Part shown: positions 17,863-25,462 of the stretch, piece after piece
How the letters are laid out: each line of letters opens with the position of its first letter
How positions within the stretch are numbered: the first letter of the stretch is position 1
Origin: Akkermansia sp.
GTDB lineage: Bacteria; Verrucomicrobiota; Verrucomicrobiia; Verrucomicrobiales; Akkermansiaceae
Length of the DNA: 35,621 nt
Assembly: GCA_017477935.1 (NCBI GenBank)
Contig: JAFVIC010000039.1
Span: 1 to 35,621 of the forward strand
Direction of reading: 5' to 3'
Program-made: the position numbers and the translations under genes
Notes under the pieces: model-generated
Told to the model about the DNA's origin: nothing
Seen by the model: only the letters and a program-made list of their open reading frames with translations
Databases searched by the model: none

Positions 17863-17885
17863 GCACATTAGGAAAGGAGACGACG

Positions 17886-18350
17886 ATGAGCAAGACTTCT
17901 ACGGTATACGCGATTCTGATATCACTTGTGAGCGGCACCCTGCTGGTGACATGTGCGCAGCGCTATGGCTCAGTTGCACAGGATTCAGTGGCTGAGACCC
18001 TCACATCGGATGCCATTGCCGTGACTCCCTGTATACCCGGTTTCCTGCTGGAACCGGAGCAGATTCACCGCCTGAGCGTCGGTGAAATGCGCCACCTGCG
18101 CACCATCCTGCGCCATGGGGAAATGCGCGTCGTGCACGAAAGTCACTACCGCGACAACATACCCGGCCAGCGCGAAGACATGGTGAAGGGTGTATTCTAC
18201 CTGTACGGCAGCAACTACCAGTGCCTGGGCGGCAGGGTTGAAGGTGACAAGGTGATTATGGACGACATTGAGCTGTCGGAGGCTGACAGCCGCGACCTGT
18301 ACCGGTTGCTGCTCCCGCACCTGATGAAGGTTATCGACATTCGCCCATGA
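17886..18350 (+). CDS. Anchored or exported protein of unknown function
   Basis: A 154-residue protein with an N-terminal hydrophobic segment (residues about 7-23) that is either a signal anchor or a signal peptide. A Cys follows at LLVTC, a poor lipobox because of Thr at -1. The remainder is soluble, with one Cys pair candidate (TPCIPG and YQCLGG) and a C-terminal region of alternating charged residues (LSEADSRDLYRLLLPHL). The frame is open from 17799, but promoter and Shine-Dalgarno sequence fix the start at 17886. Its stop overlaps the ATG of the lipoprotein hydrolase (ATGA), so the two are translationally coupled and probably work together in the envelope. I recognise no family. Confidence 0.75.
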   Translation: MSKTSTVYAILISLVSGTLLVTCAQRYGSVAQDSVAETLTSDAIAVTPCIPGFLLEPEQIHRLSVGEMRHLRTILRHGEMRVVHESHYRDNIPGQREDMVKGVFYLYGSNYQCLGGRVEGDKVIMDDIELSEADSRDLYRLLLPHLMKVIDIRP

Positions 18351-19147
18351 GCCGCCTGCCCAAAGCCTTGGCGGTTGCCCTGCTGGCGGGAGTGCTGGCA
18401 GGCTGTCAGCAGCAGCCACCGCCGCCGGCCGGCATTTACCCCGAGCCAGACACTTCGTTCATAGGCCGTCGCCTGCAACAACGCCTGGGTACGGAGCCGG
18501 CAGATGTAGCCGTTGTTTTCATAGGCGGTTTCAGCGAACAGGTGCTCACTCACCTGCGCCGGGTTTACGAGTGCATGCCCCCATTGCCCGCGCGTGGTAA
18601 ACAGGTACGCGCTTTTTACGCCTGGGATGGCGGCCGCGGCTGCCTGCTTTTCCACAGCACCTCGCTCATACAGCGCGATTTGCGCGCCTTTCTGCAGGCT
18701 AACCCCGGGGCTGACCTGGTACTGGTGGGGCACAGCTACGGAGCCTCCGCCTGCATGGATGTGCTGCGCCACCTGAACTATCCGCACGGCCGCACAGTTG
18801 TTGTCACGCTCGATGCCGTAAGCTGCCGCGAGCGCTCTCACCCCCGTCAACGTGCCGAGGGGGTAGATTATTGGGTGAATGTCTATTGTGCGCCCTATCG
18901 CCACTTCAAAGACCTGGCCGCCGCCGTGGGAGGCCCCTGGCGTGAGTGCCCGCAGGCCGACCTCAACATTGCCTTCAGCGGGCAGGAACGCGACCGCCAT
19001 GACCGCCGCTACCAGCACGCCCAGCCACTCCCTCTCTTCGAAGACCGCGCACCCGGTCAGCTCTACTCTGCTTACGAACAGATGGTGAGCGCCTGCAACC
19101 GCCTGCACATCGGCGAGCCCCGGCAGGTTCATTCATCCGCCAAATAA
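18347..19147 (+). CDS. Lipoprotein with alpha/beta-hydrolase fold
   Basis: A 266-residue lipoprotein: signal peptide with lipobox LAGC (Cys20), then a proline-rich linker (QQQPPPPAG). The body resembles a serine hydrolase: a strand VAVVFIGGF near residue 58, the nucleophile elbow GHSYG (128-132, Ser130) after the strand DLVLV, and a further strand VVVTLDAVS that could carry the acidic residue. The catalytic His is not certain; candidates lie near the C-terminal QHAQPLP or RLHIG. Substrate unknown: lipase, esterase or cell-wall ester are possible. It overlaps the previous gene by four bases and is followed ten bases later by a hexapeptide-repeat protein. Confidence 0.82.
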   Translation: MSRLPKALAVALLAGVLAGCQQQPPPPAGIYPEPDTSFIGRRLQQRLGTEPADVAVVFIGGFSEQVLTHLRRVYECMPPLPARGKQVRAFYAWDGGRGCLLFHSTSLIQRDLRAFLQANPGADLVLVGHSYGASACMDVLRHLNYPHGRTVVVTLDAVSCRERSHPRQRAEGVDYWVNVYCAPYRHFKDLAAAVGGPWRECPQADLNIAFSGQERDRHDRRYQHAQPLPLFEDRAPGQLYSAYEQMVSACNRLHIGEPRQVHSSAK

Positions 19148-19157
19148 TACCCCACCC

Positions 19158-19721
19158 ATGAACTCCCTTCCCCCCTGGCAACGCCTGCAGCAACATGCAG
19201 CTCAACTGACGCAACTGCAGCCCGACTGTCGCGGCAGTGTGCACCCCCTGGCTGTGGTGGACGGCGTGCTGGAGCTGGGCGAAGGCTCCGTGGTGAAAGC
19301 CGGTACCGTCATCGAGGGGCGCGTGCGCATAGGCCGCAACTGCACCATCGGCCCGAATGCCTACCTGCGCGGCCACGTCAGCGTGGGCGATAACTGCGTG
19401 CTCGGCAATGCGGTTGAGGTCAAAAACTCCCTGCTGGGCAATCAGGTTTTTATCTCGCACCTCACCTATGTGGGCGATTCGGTAATTGAAGACGATGTGA
19501 ACGTGGGCGGCGGTTGCATATTCAGCAACTTCAGGCACGATGCCGGCGAAATCCGTATGCCCTGGCAGGGCGAGCTGCACCCCACCGGCACCAACAAACT
19601 GGGCTGCTTTGTGGGAGCTCACAGCCGTATTGGCTGCAAATGCGTTATCTTGCCCGGCCGCGTGCTCCCGCCCCACACTCATACCTACCCCGGTACCGTT
19701 TATACCGGGGCCGATTGCTGA
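19158..19721 (+). CDS. Left-handed beta-helix (hexapeptide repeat) protein, GlmU-C-like
   Basis: A 187-residue protein made almost entirely of hexapeptide repeats (for example VHPLAVVDGVLELG, VKAGTVIEG, IGRNCTIGPNAYLRG, VGDNCVLGNAVEV, LGNQVFISHLTYVGDSVI, DDVNVGGGCIFSN), then CFVGAHSRIGCKCVILPG. This is the left-handed parallel beta-helix seen in trimeric acyl- and nucleotidyltransferases, closest in pattern to the acetyltransferase domain of GlmU, but without the uridyltransferase domain. Whether it acetylates a sugar is unknown. It is the third gene of a unit with the lipoprotein hydrolase. The last codons form an 8-bp hairpin (19688-19695 with 19703-19710). Confidence 0.88.
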   Translation: MNSLPPWQRLQQHAAQLTQLQPDCRGSVHPLAVVDGVLELGEGSVVKAGTVIEGRVRIGRNCTIGPNAYLRGHVSVGDNCVLGNAVEVKNSLLGNQVFISHLTYVGDSVIEDDVNVGGGCIFSNFRHDAGEIRMPWQGELHPTGTNKLGCFVGAHSRIGCKCVILPGRVLPPHTHTYPGTVYTGADC

Positions 19722-19771
19722 TACCCGACCGCGCGCGCCAAGCGGCCGGCGGCTCGTTGTGCACACTTTAA

Positions 19772-19845
19772 CGGCGGGACGCTGCAGTGTGGTCGAACCG
19801 TTCGCCGCTAAATCCGCCGATTTTTGTTTTTTTTACTTTTTTTAT
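19772..19845 (+). terminator. Possible terminator of the 17886-19721 unit
   Basis: CGGCGG (19772-19777) can pair with CCGCCG (19814-19819) around a structured loop. It is followed at once by a long T-rich run (19821-19845). The stem is short for the loop size, so this call is tentative. Confidence 0.4.
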
Positions 19846-19873
19846 TGATTTTCTCGACAGGTGGGTATATAGT
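19845..19873 (+). promoter_or_regulatory. Promoter of hpf
   Basis: TTGATT (19845-19850), 17-bp spacer, TATAGT (19868-19873). The predicted transcription start (about 19880) coincides with the first base of a leader hairpin. Confidence 0.6.
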
Positions 19874-19880
19874 GGATACT

Positions 19881-19912
19881 GCAGAAAGGGGCATACTTGC
19901 CACCTTCTCTGC
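19881..19912 (+). promoter_or_regulatory. Leader hairpin at the 5' end of the hpf mRNA
   Basis: GCAGA, AAGG and GGCA (19881-19893) pair with TGCC, CCTT and TCTGC (19898-19912) around a TACT loop: 13 bp with two single-base bulges on the 3' side. It is followed by the strong Shine-Dalgarno AAGGAGGT (19934-19941), seven bases before the ATG. Confidence 0.55.
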
Positions 19913-19948
19913 CTGGAAACAACCAAAACATAGAAGGAGGTACCAACC

Positions 19949-20551
19949 ATGCAGACATCAAATGTTGACACAAAAGTTGTCGTGACCGGCCGTCATGTAG
20001 ATGTGACGGATGCTATTCGTGATTTCGCCACGAAGAAAATTCAGGCTATCCATATCGATTATCCCAAAATCGTGGAGGCTCGCGTAGTAGTGGATGTGCA
20101 GAAAGACCGCCAGATGGCGGAAATCGTGCTATTCTGTGCTGACCACATTACCATTCAGGCTTCCACCGTTGGTCCTGACCTCTATGCCGCCATCGATGAG
20201 ACGGTGACCAAAATCATGCGCCGCATGCGCAAGCACAAGACCCGCCTCATGAAACACTTCCGCCCGCACCGCTCGAAGAGCATTCGCACATTCGAGGAGA
20301 AGGTGTACGAGGAAGACATCCTCGATTATGAGGATTTCGATGCGCCCGAAGATCCCAAGCCCGTGCGTATCTCCCGCGAAGGGTACGAGCTTAAGACCAT
20401 GTACAAGGAGGACGCCATCATGGAGCTTGAAATCTCCGGCAAGCCCTTCGTGCTCTACCGCAATGCCCGCCGCAATGTGCTGCAGATTGTATACAGACTG
20501 CGCCCCGGTGAGTATTCCATCATTGAGCTCGGCACCGAGCTGAAAGCCTGA
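19949..20551 (+). CDS. hpf: Ribosome hibernation promoting factor, long form
   Basis: A 200-residue HPF. The N-terminal S30AE domain (residues about 8-105, starting VVVTGRHVDVTDAI, with basic helix KIMRRMRKHKTRLMKHF) binds the 30S decoding region. An acidic linker (EEDILDYEDFDAPEDP) leads to the C-terminal dimerisation domain (about 140-200) with the typical VRISREGYELKTMYKEDAIMEL-like and VLYRNARRN segments (each shortened here). Long HPF forms inactive 100S ribosome dimers in stationary phase or stress. It is a single-gene unit with its own promoter, a 5' hairpin, a near-perfect Shine-Dalgarno sequence and a strong terminator. Confidence 0.95.
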   Translation: MQTSNVDTKVVVTGRHVDVTDAIRDFATKKIQAIHIDYPKIVEARVVVDVQKDRQMAEIVLFCADHITIQASTVGPDLYAAIDETVTKIMRRMRKHKTRLMKHFRPHRSKSIRTFEEKVYEEDILDYEDFDAPEDPKPVRISREGYELKTMYKEDAIMELEISGKPFVLYRNARRNVLQIVYRLRPGEYSIIELGTELKA

Positions 20552-20575
20552 TAAGCCCCTTCACCGACTTGTGTC

Positions 20576-20609
20576 AAGCCCGACCCCTCACCCAGGGTCG
20601 GGCTTTTCC
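20576..20609 (+). terminator. Terminator of hpf
   Basis: Perfect 11-bp stem AAGCCCGACCC (20576-20586) / GGGTCGGGCTT (20595-20605) with an 8-base loop, followed by TTCCTT. Clear Rho-independent form, 25 bases after the stop codon. Confidence 0.85.
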
Positions 20610-20632
20610 TTGCTGACAATCAGGCTTACGCG

Positions 20633-20749
20633 CACGCAGAGCGCGTGCTTCATGCTTGAGCAGCGAGATTGCGATGGCTTGTGCCACCGCAATCTCGCCT
20701 GATTCGATACTTTTCGTATGTCGGGACTCGTTCTTCGTACCAACGAATC
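20633..20749. other. Three consecutive inverted repeats between hpf and the M3 peptidase gene
   Basis: The stretch holds GCACGC/GCGTGC (about 20633-20649) and a long hairpin of GCGAGATTGCG/CGCAATCTCGC (20663-20673 with 20688-20698), extended by TGGC/GCCA with one mismatch and a TTGT loop. A wide GATTCG/CGAATC pair (20701-20706 with 20744-20749) encloses smaller stems. None is followed by a T-run. It lies in the 3' untranslated region of the minus-strand peptidase gene and contains no gene. Confidence 0.5.
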
Positions 20750-20754
20750 CCTCT

Positions 20755-22971
20755 TCACTTCATGAGCCCCTGAGCCTGCAGCAGAGCGTCGGGGTTGGGT
20801 TCGCGCCCCATGAAGTCGCGGTAGACTTCGGCGGCGGGCTTGCTGTCGCCCTTGCTGAGTATGGCCTCGCGGAAGTCGGCACCGGTGGCGGCATTCAGCA
20901 GGCCCTCGTGCTTAAAGCGGCTGAAGGCATCCGCCGAGAGCACCTCGGCCCACTTGTAGGAATAGTAGCCGGCGGCATAACCACCGTTGATGCAGTGGGT
21001 CAGGTGGCGCATGATGGAGGGCGCGGTGCGCGAGTAGGGAATGGTCCACATGTCCAGCAGGCGGGCACTGGCCAAATCGAGCGGCTGGCCCTTGAACTTC
21101 TCATCGTAGTTCATGTGCATTTCCATATCAAGCTTGCCGAGGCAGAGCTGCCCCATGGTGTCGATAGCGGGCAGGAAATAGCGGCTCTTCTGCAGTTTTT
21201 CCACCAGTTCGGCGGGCATGGGTTCGCCTGTTTCGTAGTGACGGGCATATTGGGCAATACCCTCGGGGTACCAGGTCCAGTTCTCGAAGAGCTGGCTGGG
21301 CAGCTCCACGAAGTCCCAGGCCACGCTCGTGCCGCAGTGGGTCTGCAGCTCGGTGTCGCCCAGCATGGCGTGCATCATGTGCCCGAACTCGTGGAAGAGG
21401 GTTTCCACATCGTAGTGTGAGTAAAGGGCCGGTTTATCTTCCGTGGCAGTGGTCAGGTTGCCGACCAGGGCGGCGAGGTGCGGCTCGTGGGGGGCACCGT
21501 TCTGCCCGGCGGCACCGTAGCGCAGGGGCATGACCCAGGCACCGGAGCGTTTGCTGGCGCGGGGGTAGAGGTCCATGTAGAAGGTACCGAGGTGGTCGCC
21601 GGTCTTGCTGTCCGTTACCTTGTAGACTTTTACCTCGGGGTGCCAGACTTCAACCACGCCGGCCGGGCAGGTTTCGCCGGGGTTCAGGCAGGCGGAGGGC
21701 AGCTCGCTGATGCTCACACCCAGCAGGTGGCTGTAGATGGAGAACATGCCGGCAATAACTGTTTCGGCCTGATGGTAGGGGCGCACTTCTTCGGAGTCGA
21801 AGTTGTAGAGCTCCTCGGACATTTTCTTGAGGTAGTAGCGGCGGTCCCAGGGGTCGAGGAACATGACATGCTGCCCCTCCCTGGCGGAGACGTAATCAAG
21901 CACCTGCTGAACCTCAGCGCGGAAAGCCGGCAGCACCTTGGCCGCCATGCCATCGATAAACTGCATGGCATTCTCACCACCGCCCACCATGCGGCGGTGG
22001 GTTGTCAGGTCAGCGTAGGTGGCAAAGCCCAGCAGCTCGGCCAGCTCGCGGCGCAGCTCCATCACACGGGCAACGATGGGCTCGTTGTTCCACTGCCCCA
22101 CAGCACCCACGGTGCACTGGCCCTCCCAGCACATCATGCGGGTGAGCTCCACATCACAATCGCGCAGTAAGGCACCCACGCTCTCGTAGTCGAGTGTCAC
22201 CAGCCAGGCGGGGTTCTGCTCGGTTCCCATGTTGCGTGCCTGCGCTTCGGCGCGAGCCTTGTTCATCCAGTCCTCGCTCATGCCGGCAAGTTCATCTTTG
22301 TTGGTGATGAGCAGGCTCCAGGCGTTGGTGGAGTCGAGCACATTTTGAGCGAACTTGTTGGTGAGCTGCGAGAGCTCCTGTTCGATTTCGGCCTTGCGGG
22401 CCTTTTTGTCGGCGGGCAGGTCGGCACCACCGTCCACAAACCCATCGATTGTCTGCTGCACGAAGCGCTGCTTGGCGGGCGAAAGTTCCTTCACCCAAGG
22501 CTGTGCAGCAGCGGTTTTGATGACGGTCCACAACTGCTCATTGGCGGTGATTTCGGCATCGAATGCCGTGAGTTCAGGTATGAGCTGCTCCTGCACGCGG
22601 CGCAGCTCCTCGTTGTCCATCACAGCGGAAAGGTGGTGCAGGTAGCCCTGAGCCTGGCTGAGTTCATCTGCGGCGAGATTAAGGGCCAGGAAGGTGTTCT
22701 CGAAGGTCGATTCCTGCGGCTGCACGCGGCAGATGGCGGCGATTCGCTCGCGGGCCAGCTCCAGACCGGCTCGCACATCGGCCAGCCCGCGGTCAGCGGA
22801 CATCTGCGACCAGGCGGGGTAGGGTTTATCCTGATAGAAGGGGTGAGTGAGCTTGCTGTCGGCGGCGAGCTGCACGGGTGCTGCCACGGCGGTGGCCGTT
22901 TCCTCTGCCTGCAACACGTTGAGCCCTACCAGGGCACACATGGCTGTTATGAGTATGGTTTTCGTCGTCAT
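20755..22971 (-). CDS. Exported M3 family oligopeptidase
   Basis: A 738-residue zinc metallopeptidase of family M3 (oligopeptidase A / dipeptidyl carboxypeptidase group). The zinc site is complete: HEFGH (His527, Glu528, His531) and Glu556 in AWDFVELPSQ. The M3 C-terminal signature with tyrosines (INGGYAAGYYSYKWAEV) is present. Unlike cytosolic PrlC/Dcp, it begins with a clear signal peptide (MTTKTILITAMCALVGLNVLQA, cut after Ala22), so it should degrade peptides in the periplasm or outside. It lies 24 bases after smpB and is probably transcribed with it. Which subfamily (endo- or carboxy-dipeptidase) cannot be settled from sequence. Confidence 0.93.
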   Translation of the reverse strand: MTTKTILITAMCALVGLNVLQAEETATAVAAPVQLAADSKLTHPFYQDKPYPAWSQMSADRGLADVRAGLELARERIAAICRVQPQESTFENTFLALNLAADELSQAQGYLHHLSAVMDNEELRRVQEQLIPELTAFDAEITANEQLWTVIKTAAAQPWVKELSPAKQRFVQQTIDGFVDGGADLPADKKARKAEIEQELSQLTNKFAQNVLDSTNAWSLLITNKDELAGMSEDWMNKARAEAQARNMGTEQNPAWLVTLDYESVGALLRDCDVELTRMMCWEGQCTVGAVGQWNNEPIVARVMELRRELAELLGFATYADLTTHRRMVGGGENAMQFIDGMAAKVLPAFRAEVQQVLDYVSAREGQHVMFLDPWDRRYYLKKMSEELYNFDSEEVRPYHQAETVIAGMFSIYSHLLGVSISELPSACLNPGETCPAGVVEVWHPEVKVYKVTDSKTGDHLGTFYMDLYPRASKRSGAWVMPLRYGAAGQNGAPHEPHLAALVGNLTTATEDKPALYSHYDVETLFHEFGHMMHAMLGDTELQTHCGTSVAWDFVELPSQLFENWTWYPEGIAQYARHYETGEPMPAELVEKLQKSRYFLPAIDTMGQLCLGKLDMEMHMNYDEKFKGQPLDLASARLLDMWTIPYSRTAPSIMRHLTHCINGGYAAGYYSYKWAEVLSADAFSRFKHEGLLNAATGADFREAILSKGDSKPAAEVYRDFMGREPNPDALLQAQGLMK

Positions 22972-22995
22972 AGCTATATGGGGTGGAATGTAGAA

Positions 22996-23478
22996 TCAGA
23001 ACCCTTTGTTGAAGCGGGTGACCTCGCGGCGCGCCTCCATCATCTCGACGCGGGCCTTCAGGTCATAGCGCTGGTCGCGGTGGGTTTTGCCGCGACCGAT
23101 GCCGATTTCGGCCTTCACCTTGCCGTTTTTCCAGTACAGGCGCAGCAGCGGCAGGGCAAAGCCTTTCTGGGCCTGCTGAATCTCGAGTTTCAGTATCTCG
23201 CGCTTGTGCATGAGCAGGCGGCGCGGGCGCTTGGCTTCGTGCTGGAACCACTTGCCCGCCGTCTCCCAGGGCTGCACGTCGCAGCCGTAGAGGAACAGCT
23301 GGCCTTTCTCCACGCGGGCGAAGGCATCCGCTATATTCACGCGCCCTTCGCGTATGGATTTCACCTCGGTACCGCGCAGCTCGATACCACACTCGTGCTT
23401 GCCGAGTATTTCGTAGTCGCGGCCGGCTTTCTTGTTGCTGGCGATGAGGTTGGATTGCGGTGCGGGCTTTTTGGCCAT
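22996..23478 (-). CDS. smpB: SsrA-binding protein SmpB
   Basis: A 160-residue SmpB, the tmRNA partner in rescue of stalled ribosomes. Typical features are the N-terminal SNKKAGRDYEILGKHECGIELRGTEVKSIREG block, given here only in outline, followed by IADAFARVEKGQLFLYGCDVQPW, a KRPRRLLMHKREI segment and the basic C-terminal tail (GRGKTHRDQRYDLKAR) that enters the decoding site. The start ATG at 23478 gives the usual MAKK N-terminus. No tmRNA gene lies in the window. It is separated from rpoZ by a terminator and followed closely by the M3 peptidase gene. I found no convincing promoter of its own in the short upstream gap. Confidence 0.95.
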   Translation of the reverse strand: MAKKPAPQSNLIASNKKAGRDYEILGKHECGIELRGTEVKSIREGRVNIADAFARVEKGQLFLYGCDVQPWETAGKWFQHEAKRPRRLLMHKREILKLEIQQAQKGFALPLLRLYWKNGKVKAEIGIGRGKTHRDQRYDLKARVEMMEARREVTRFNKGF

Positions 23479-23513
23479 GGCAGTGATGAAGTGGTGTATG
23501 GGGGGTGATAAAT

Positions 23514-23551
23514 AAAAAGTCCGGCTACCGGGTCTGCACCGGCTACCGGAC
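23514..23551 (-). terminator. Terminator of rpoZ
   Basis: Minus strand GTCCGG...CCGGAC (23551-23519) with an inner CCGG pairing, then five T (23518-23514). The stem is built from two direct copies of CCGGCTACCGG, each self-complementary except for its centre. Confidence 0.75.
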
Positions 23552-23575
23552 CTGATGTCGTTTCAGAAAGGGGAT

Positions 23576-23890
23576 TTACAGATCGATGGTGGCGGTAATG
23601 GTGCGGTCATCTTCTGTGGGAATACCCATGTCGCCGCTCTCGTCAATGAAAAGGTCGTCCTCCAGGTCGGCACCGGAAATATGGGAGCTCTCGTCACCGG
23701 CCTCGCGCCATACGAGCTTACCCTCCACAATCTCCGTGAGAGCAATATCGCCGCTGCCCATCTCGGGAGTGGTGGGCACGAAGGGGTCTGCCCCCTGGTT
23801 CAACTGCTGCACACGCTTGGATACGATGTTGACCAGCAGCTGGTTATCGCCTACAATCTGTGCAGCTTTCTCGATGAGTTCAACTTTCAT
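23576..23890 (-). CDS. rpoZ: DNA-directed RNA polymerase omega subunit
   Basis: A 104-residue protein starting MKVELIEKAAQIVGDNQLLV, with SKRVQQLNQGADPFV, the conserved omega/Rpb6 core (residues about 20-40), and IALTEIVEGKLVW following, as in omega subunits. The C-terminal half is acidic (GADLEDDLFIDESGD) and is longer than in enterobacteria. Omega helps assemble and stabilise RNA polymerase and can carry part of the ppGpp site. An open frame continues upstream to 23935, but the promoter sits there, so the ATG at 23890 is the start. The gene has its own consensus promoter, a 5' hairpin and a terminator. Confidence 0.88.
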   Translation of the reverse strand: MKVELIEKAAQIVGDNQLLVNIVSKRVQQLNQGADPFVPTTPEMGSGDIALTEIVEGKLVWREAGDESSHISGADLEDDLFIDESGDMGIPTEDDRTITATIDL

Positions 23891-23910
23891 GGATGGAAAA
23901 ATAGTCTGTT

Positions 23911-23927
23911 CCCCGCGGCCTGCGGGG
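23911..23927 (-). promoter_or_regulatory. Hairpin at the 5' end of the rpoZ mRNA
   Basis: CCCCGC/GCGGGG, 6 bp with a 5-base loop. On the minus strand it begins at 23927, seven bases after the -10 box, so the transcript should start with this hairpin. Confidence 0.55.
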
Positions 23928-23933
23928 TAGTGC

Positions 23934-23962
23934 ATTATAGCATGCTCTTAACTGAATGGCAA
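23934..23962 (-). promoter_or_regulatory. Promoter of rpoZ
   Basis: Minus strand TTGCCA (23962-23957), 17-bp spacer, consensus TATAAT (23939-23934). It is the closest match to the sigma-70 consensus -10 in the window. Confidence 0.75.
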
Positions 23963-23993
23963 GCCTATAATCGCGTCAGCCCGTAAAAAAGAT

Positions 23994-25214
23994 TCAAAGC
24001 CCCAGAGCTGCGCACATGACACCGACAACGAAGCAATAAACTAGGCTAAGGATGCTATAGACACGCCTCCCCTTTGCCCCACCCACTGAGTTGCCGACAA
24101 TTCCGGCGATAACATTGCCTATCGGTAATAGCAGCGCCCAGACAATCGCCCAGCGAATAGCCCCGGAAACTCCATCATCGATTCCACCACAAATAGCACC
24201 CCCGAGAAAGCCCCCCACCGCGACCCCCATGATGAGCCCCCCCAACTCTAATTTTTCTGCCTGCGATGCTGCTTCTGCCGGCTCCGGTTCGAGAGCCGCT
24301 GCCGGGCACGGTACGTCCCCGCCCTGCATGGCTGCCAGCCATTCCTGTGCAGACTGCCAGCGGTCGCGGCGGGCTACACTCATGGCTTTGTCGATGGCGG
24401 CCAGGAACTCGTGCGAAAAGCGACCTCTGAGCTCGGCACGGCCGGTCAGCGGGCGCAGGTCATCATCTTCCAGGCGTGAGATGGCATCCTGCGGCATTTC
24501 ACCGGTGATAAGGTGGTAACAGGTAGCCCCCAGCGAGTAGAGGTCAGTCCAGGGGCCGTTTTTACCATGGATAGTGAACTGTTCAGACGGGCTATACCCC
24601 GGCGTTCCCACGTGGGTGAGGGTGTGGGTGGCATCTTTCACACGCGCCGTGCCGAAGTCGATGAGCAACGGGCTGCCATCGTGGCGCAGCAGAATATTCG
24701 AGGGCTTGATATCACGGTGCAGCAGTCCCTGCCCGTGCAGGTAATCGAGAGCGCCGAGCAGTTGCTCCAGCACCGGGCGCAACCAGGCTTCATTGATTTT
24801 TCCCGGCGCCGGGGCTGCCTGATCCAGCTCTGCGCCCTTCACCAGCGGCATCACATAATAAGCCGTCCCCAGTGCTTTGAACACCGTCAGCACCTGCACA
24901 ATGCAGGGGTGGTTCAGGCGGATAAGCACCTTCGCCTCGTCCAGAAAGCGTGTTAATGCCCACTCGTACAAACCACGCCCTTCATCGCCGGAGGGCATCA
25001 GCGTGTGACCGGCCGTGTTGCGCATGGAGCACTCTTGCACGAAGTTCTCCTTTATCACCACGGGGCGCTCGCTCGCTGTCTCGCGTGCGAGGTAGGTGAT
25101 ACCGAACCCACCACGCCCCAGCTTGCGCTCGATGGTGAAGTTCAGCAGCTCGAACCCCGGCGGCAGCTCGGGTGATTGTTGCACGGATTTTGTCGCGGAA
25201 GATGCTGCACTCAT
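23994..25214 (-). CDS. Membrane-anchored Ser/Thr protein kinase (second copy)
   Basis: A 406-residue Hanks-type kinase with all key residues: glycine loop GRGGFG (33-38), Lys55 in VIKENF, Glu93 of helix C, HRDIKPSN (166-173), DFG (186-188) and GYSPSEQF in the activation segment. After the kinase domain (to about residue 285) comes a short Ala/Glu/Pro linker and a Gly-rich hydrophobic tail with about three membrane segments. It lacks the long coiled coil of the other two copies. The frame continues to 25244, but the start is set at 25214: a promoter (25221-25249) ends six bases before that ATG, giving a leaderless mRNA. It is divergent from ssb. Substrates unknown. Confidence 0.93.
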   Translation of the reverse strand: MSAASSATKSVQQSPELPPGFELLNFTIERKLGRGGFGITYLARETASERPVVIKENFVQECSMRNTAGHTLMPSGDEGRGLYEWALTRFLDEAKVLIRLNHPCIVQVLTVFKALGTAYYVMPLVKGAELDQAAPAPGKINEAWLRPVLEQLLGALDYLHGQGLLHRDIKPSNILLRHDGSPLLIDFGTARVKDATHTLTHVGTPGYSPSEQFTIHGKNGPWTDLYSLGATCYHLITGEMPQDAISRLEDDDLRPLTGRAELRGRFSHEFLAAIDKAMSVARRDRWQSAQEWLAAMQGGDVPCPAAALEPEPAEAASQAEKLELGGLIMGVAVGGFLGGAICGGIDDGVSGAIRWAIVWALLLPIGNVIAGIVGNSVGGAKGRRVYSILSLVYCFVVGVMCAALGL

Positions 25215-25220
25215 ACCCGT

Positions 25221-25249
25221 ATGGTAACACATTACATACACCATGACAA
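25221..25249 (-). promoter_or_regulatory. Promoter of the second kinase
   Basis: Minus strand TTGTCA (25249-25244), 17-bp spacer, TACCAT (25226-25221), then six bases to the ATG at 25214. The -10 box is imperfect (4 of 6). Confidence 0.45.
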
Positions 25250-25344
25250 GTGCGGAGATGTTTTTTCAGGGTCAAAGTTCAGCGTGGCGGGCGGAGAGCA
25301 TGTGAGGTGCCCGAAAAAAATCACGGCTGTGCCTGCTTTTTTGC

Positions 25345-25374
25345 TTGTCAAGTGGGGGAGGTGGCGGGTAGAAT
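25345..25374 (+). promoter_or_regulatory. Promoter of ssb
   Basis: TTGTCA (25345-25350), 18-bp spacer, TAGAAT (25369-25374). The leader to the ATG at 25463 is about 80 bases, long for this window, and contains an ATGGGC/GCCCAT pair (25376-25381 with 25408-25413). Confidence 0.6.
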
Positions 25375-25462
25375 GATGGGCGAAACCTATTTCCTGCCGT
25401 ATGTGTTGCCCATGTGCGAGCGGGACTTACCTACACAGAACGCAATTACAGAGTATACGATT

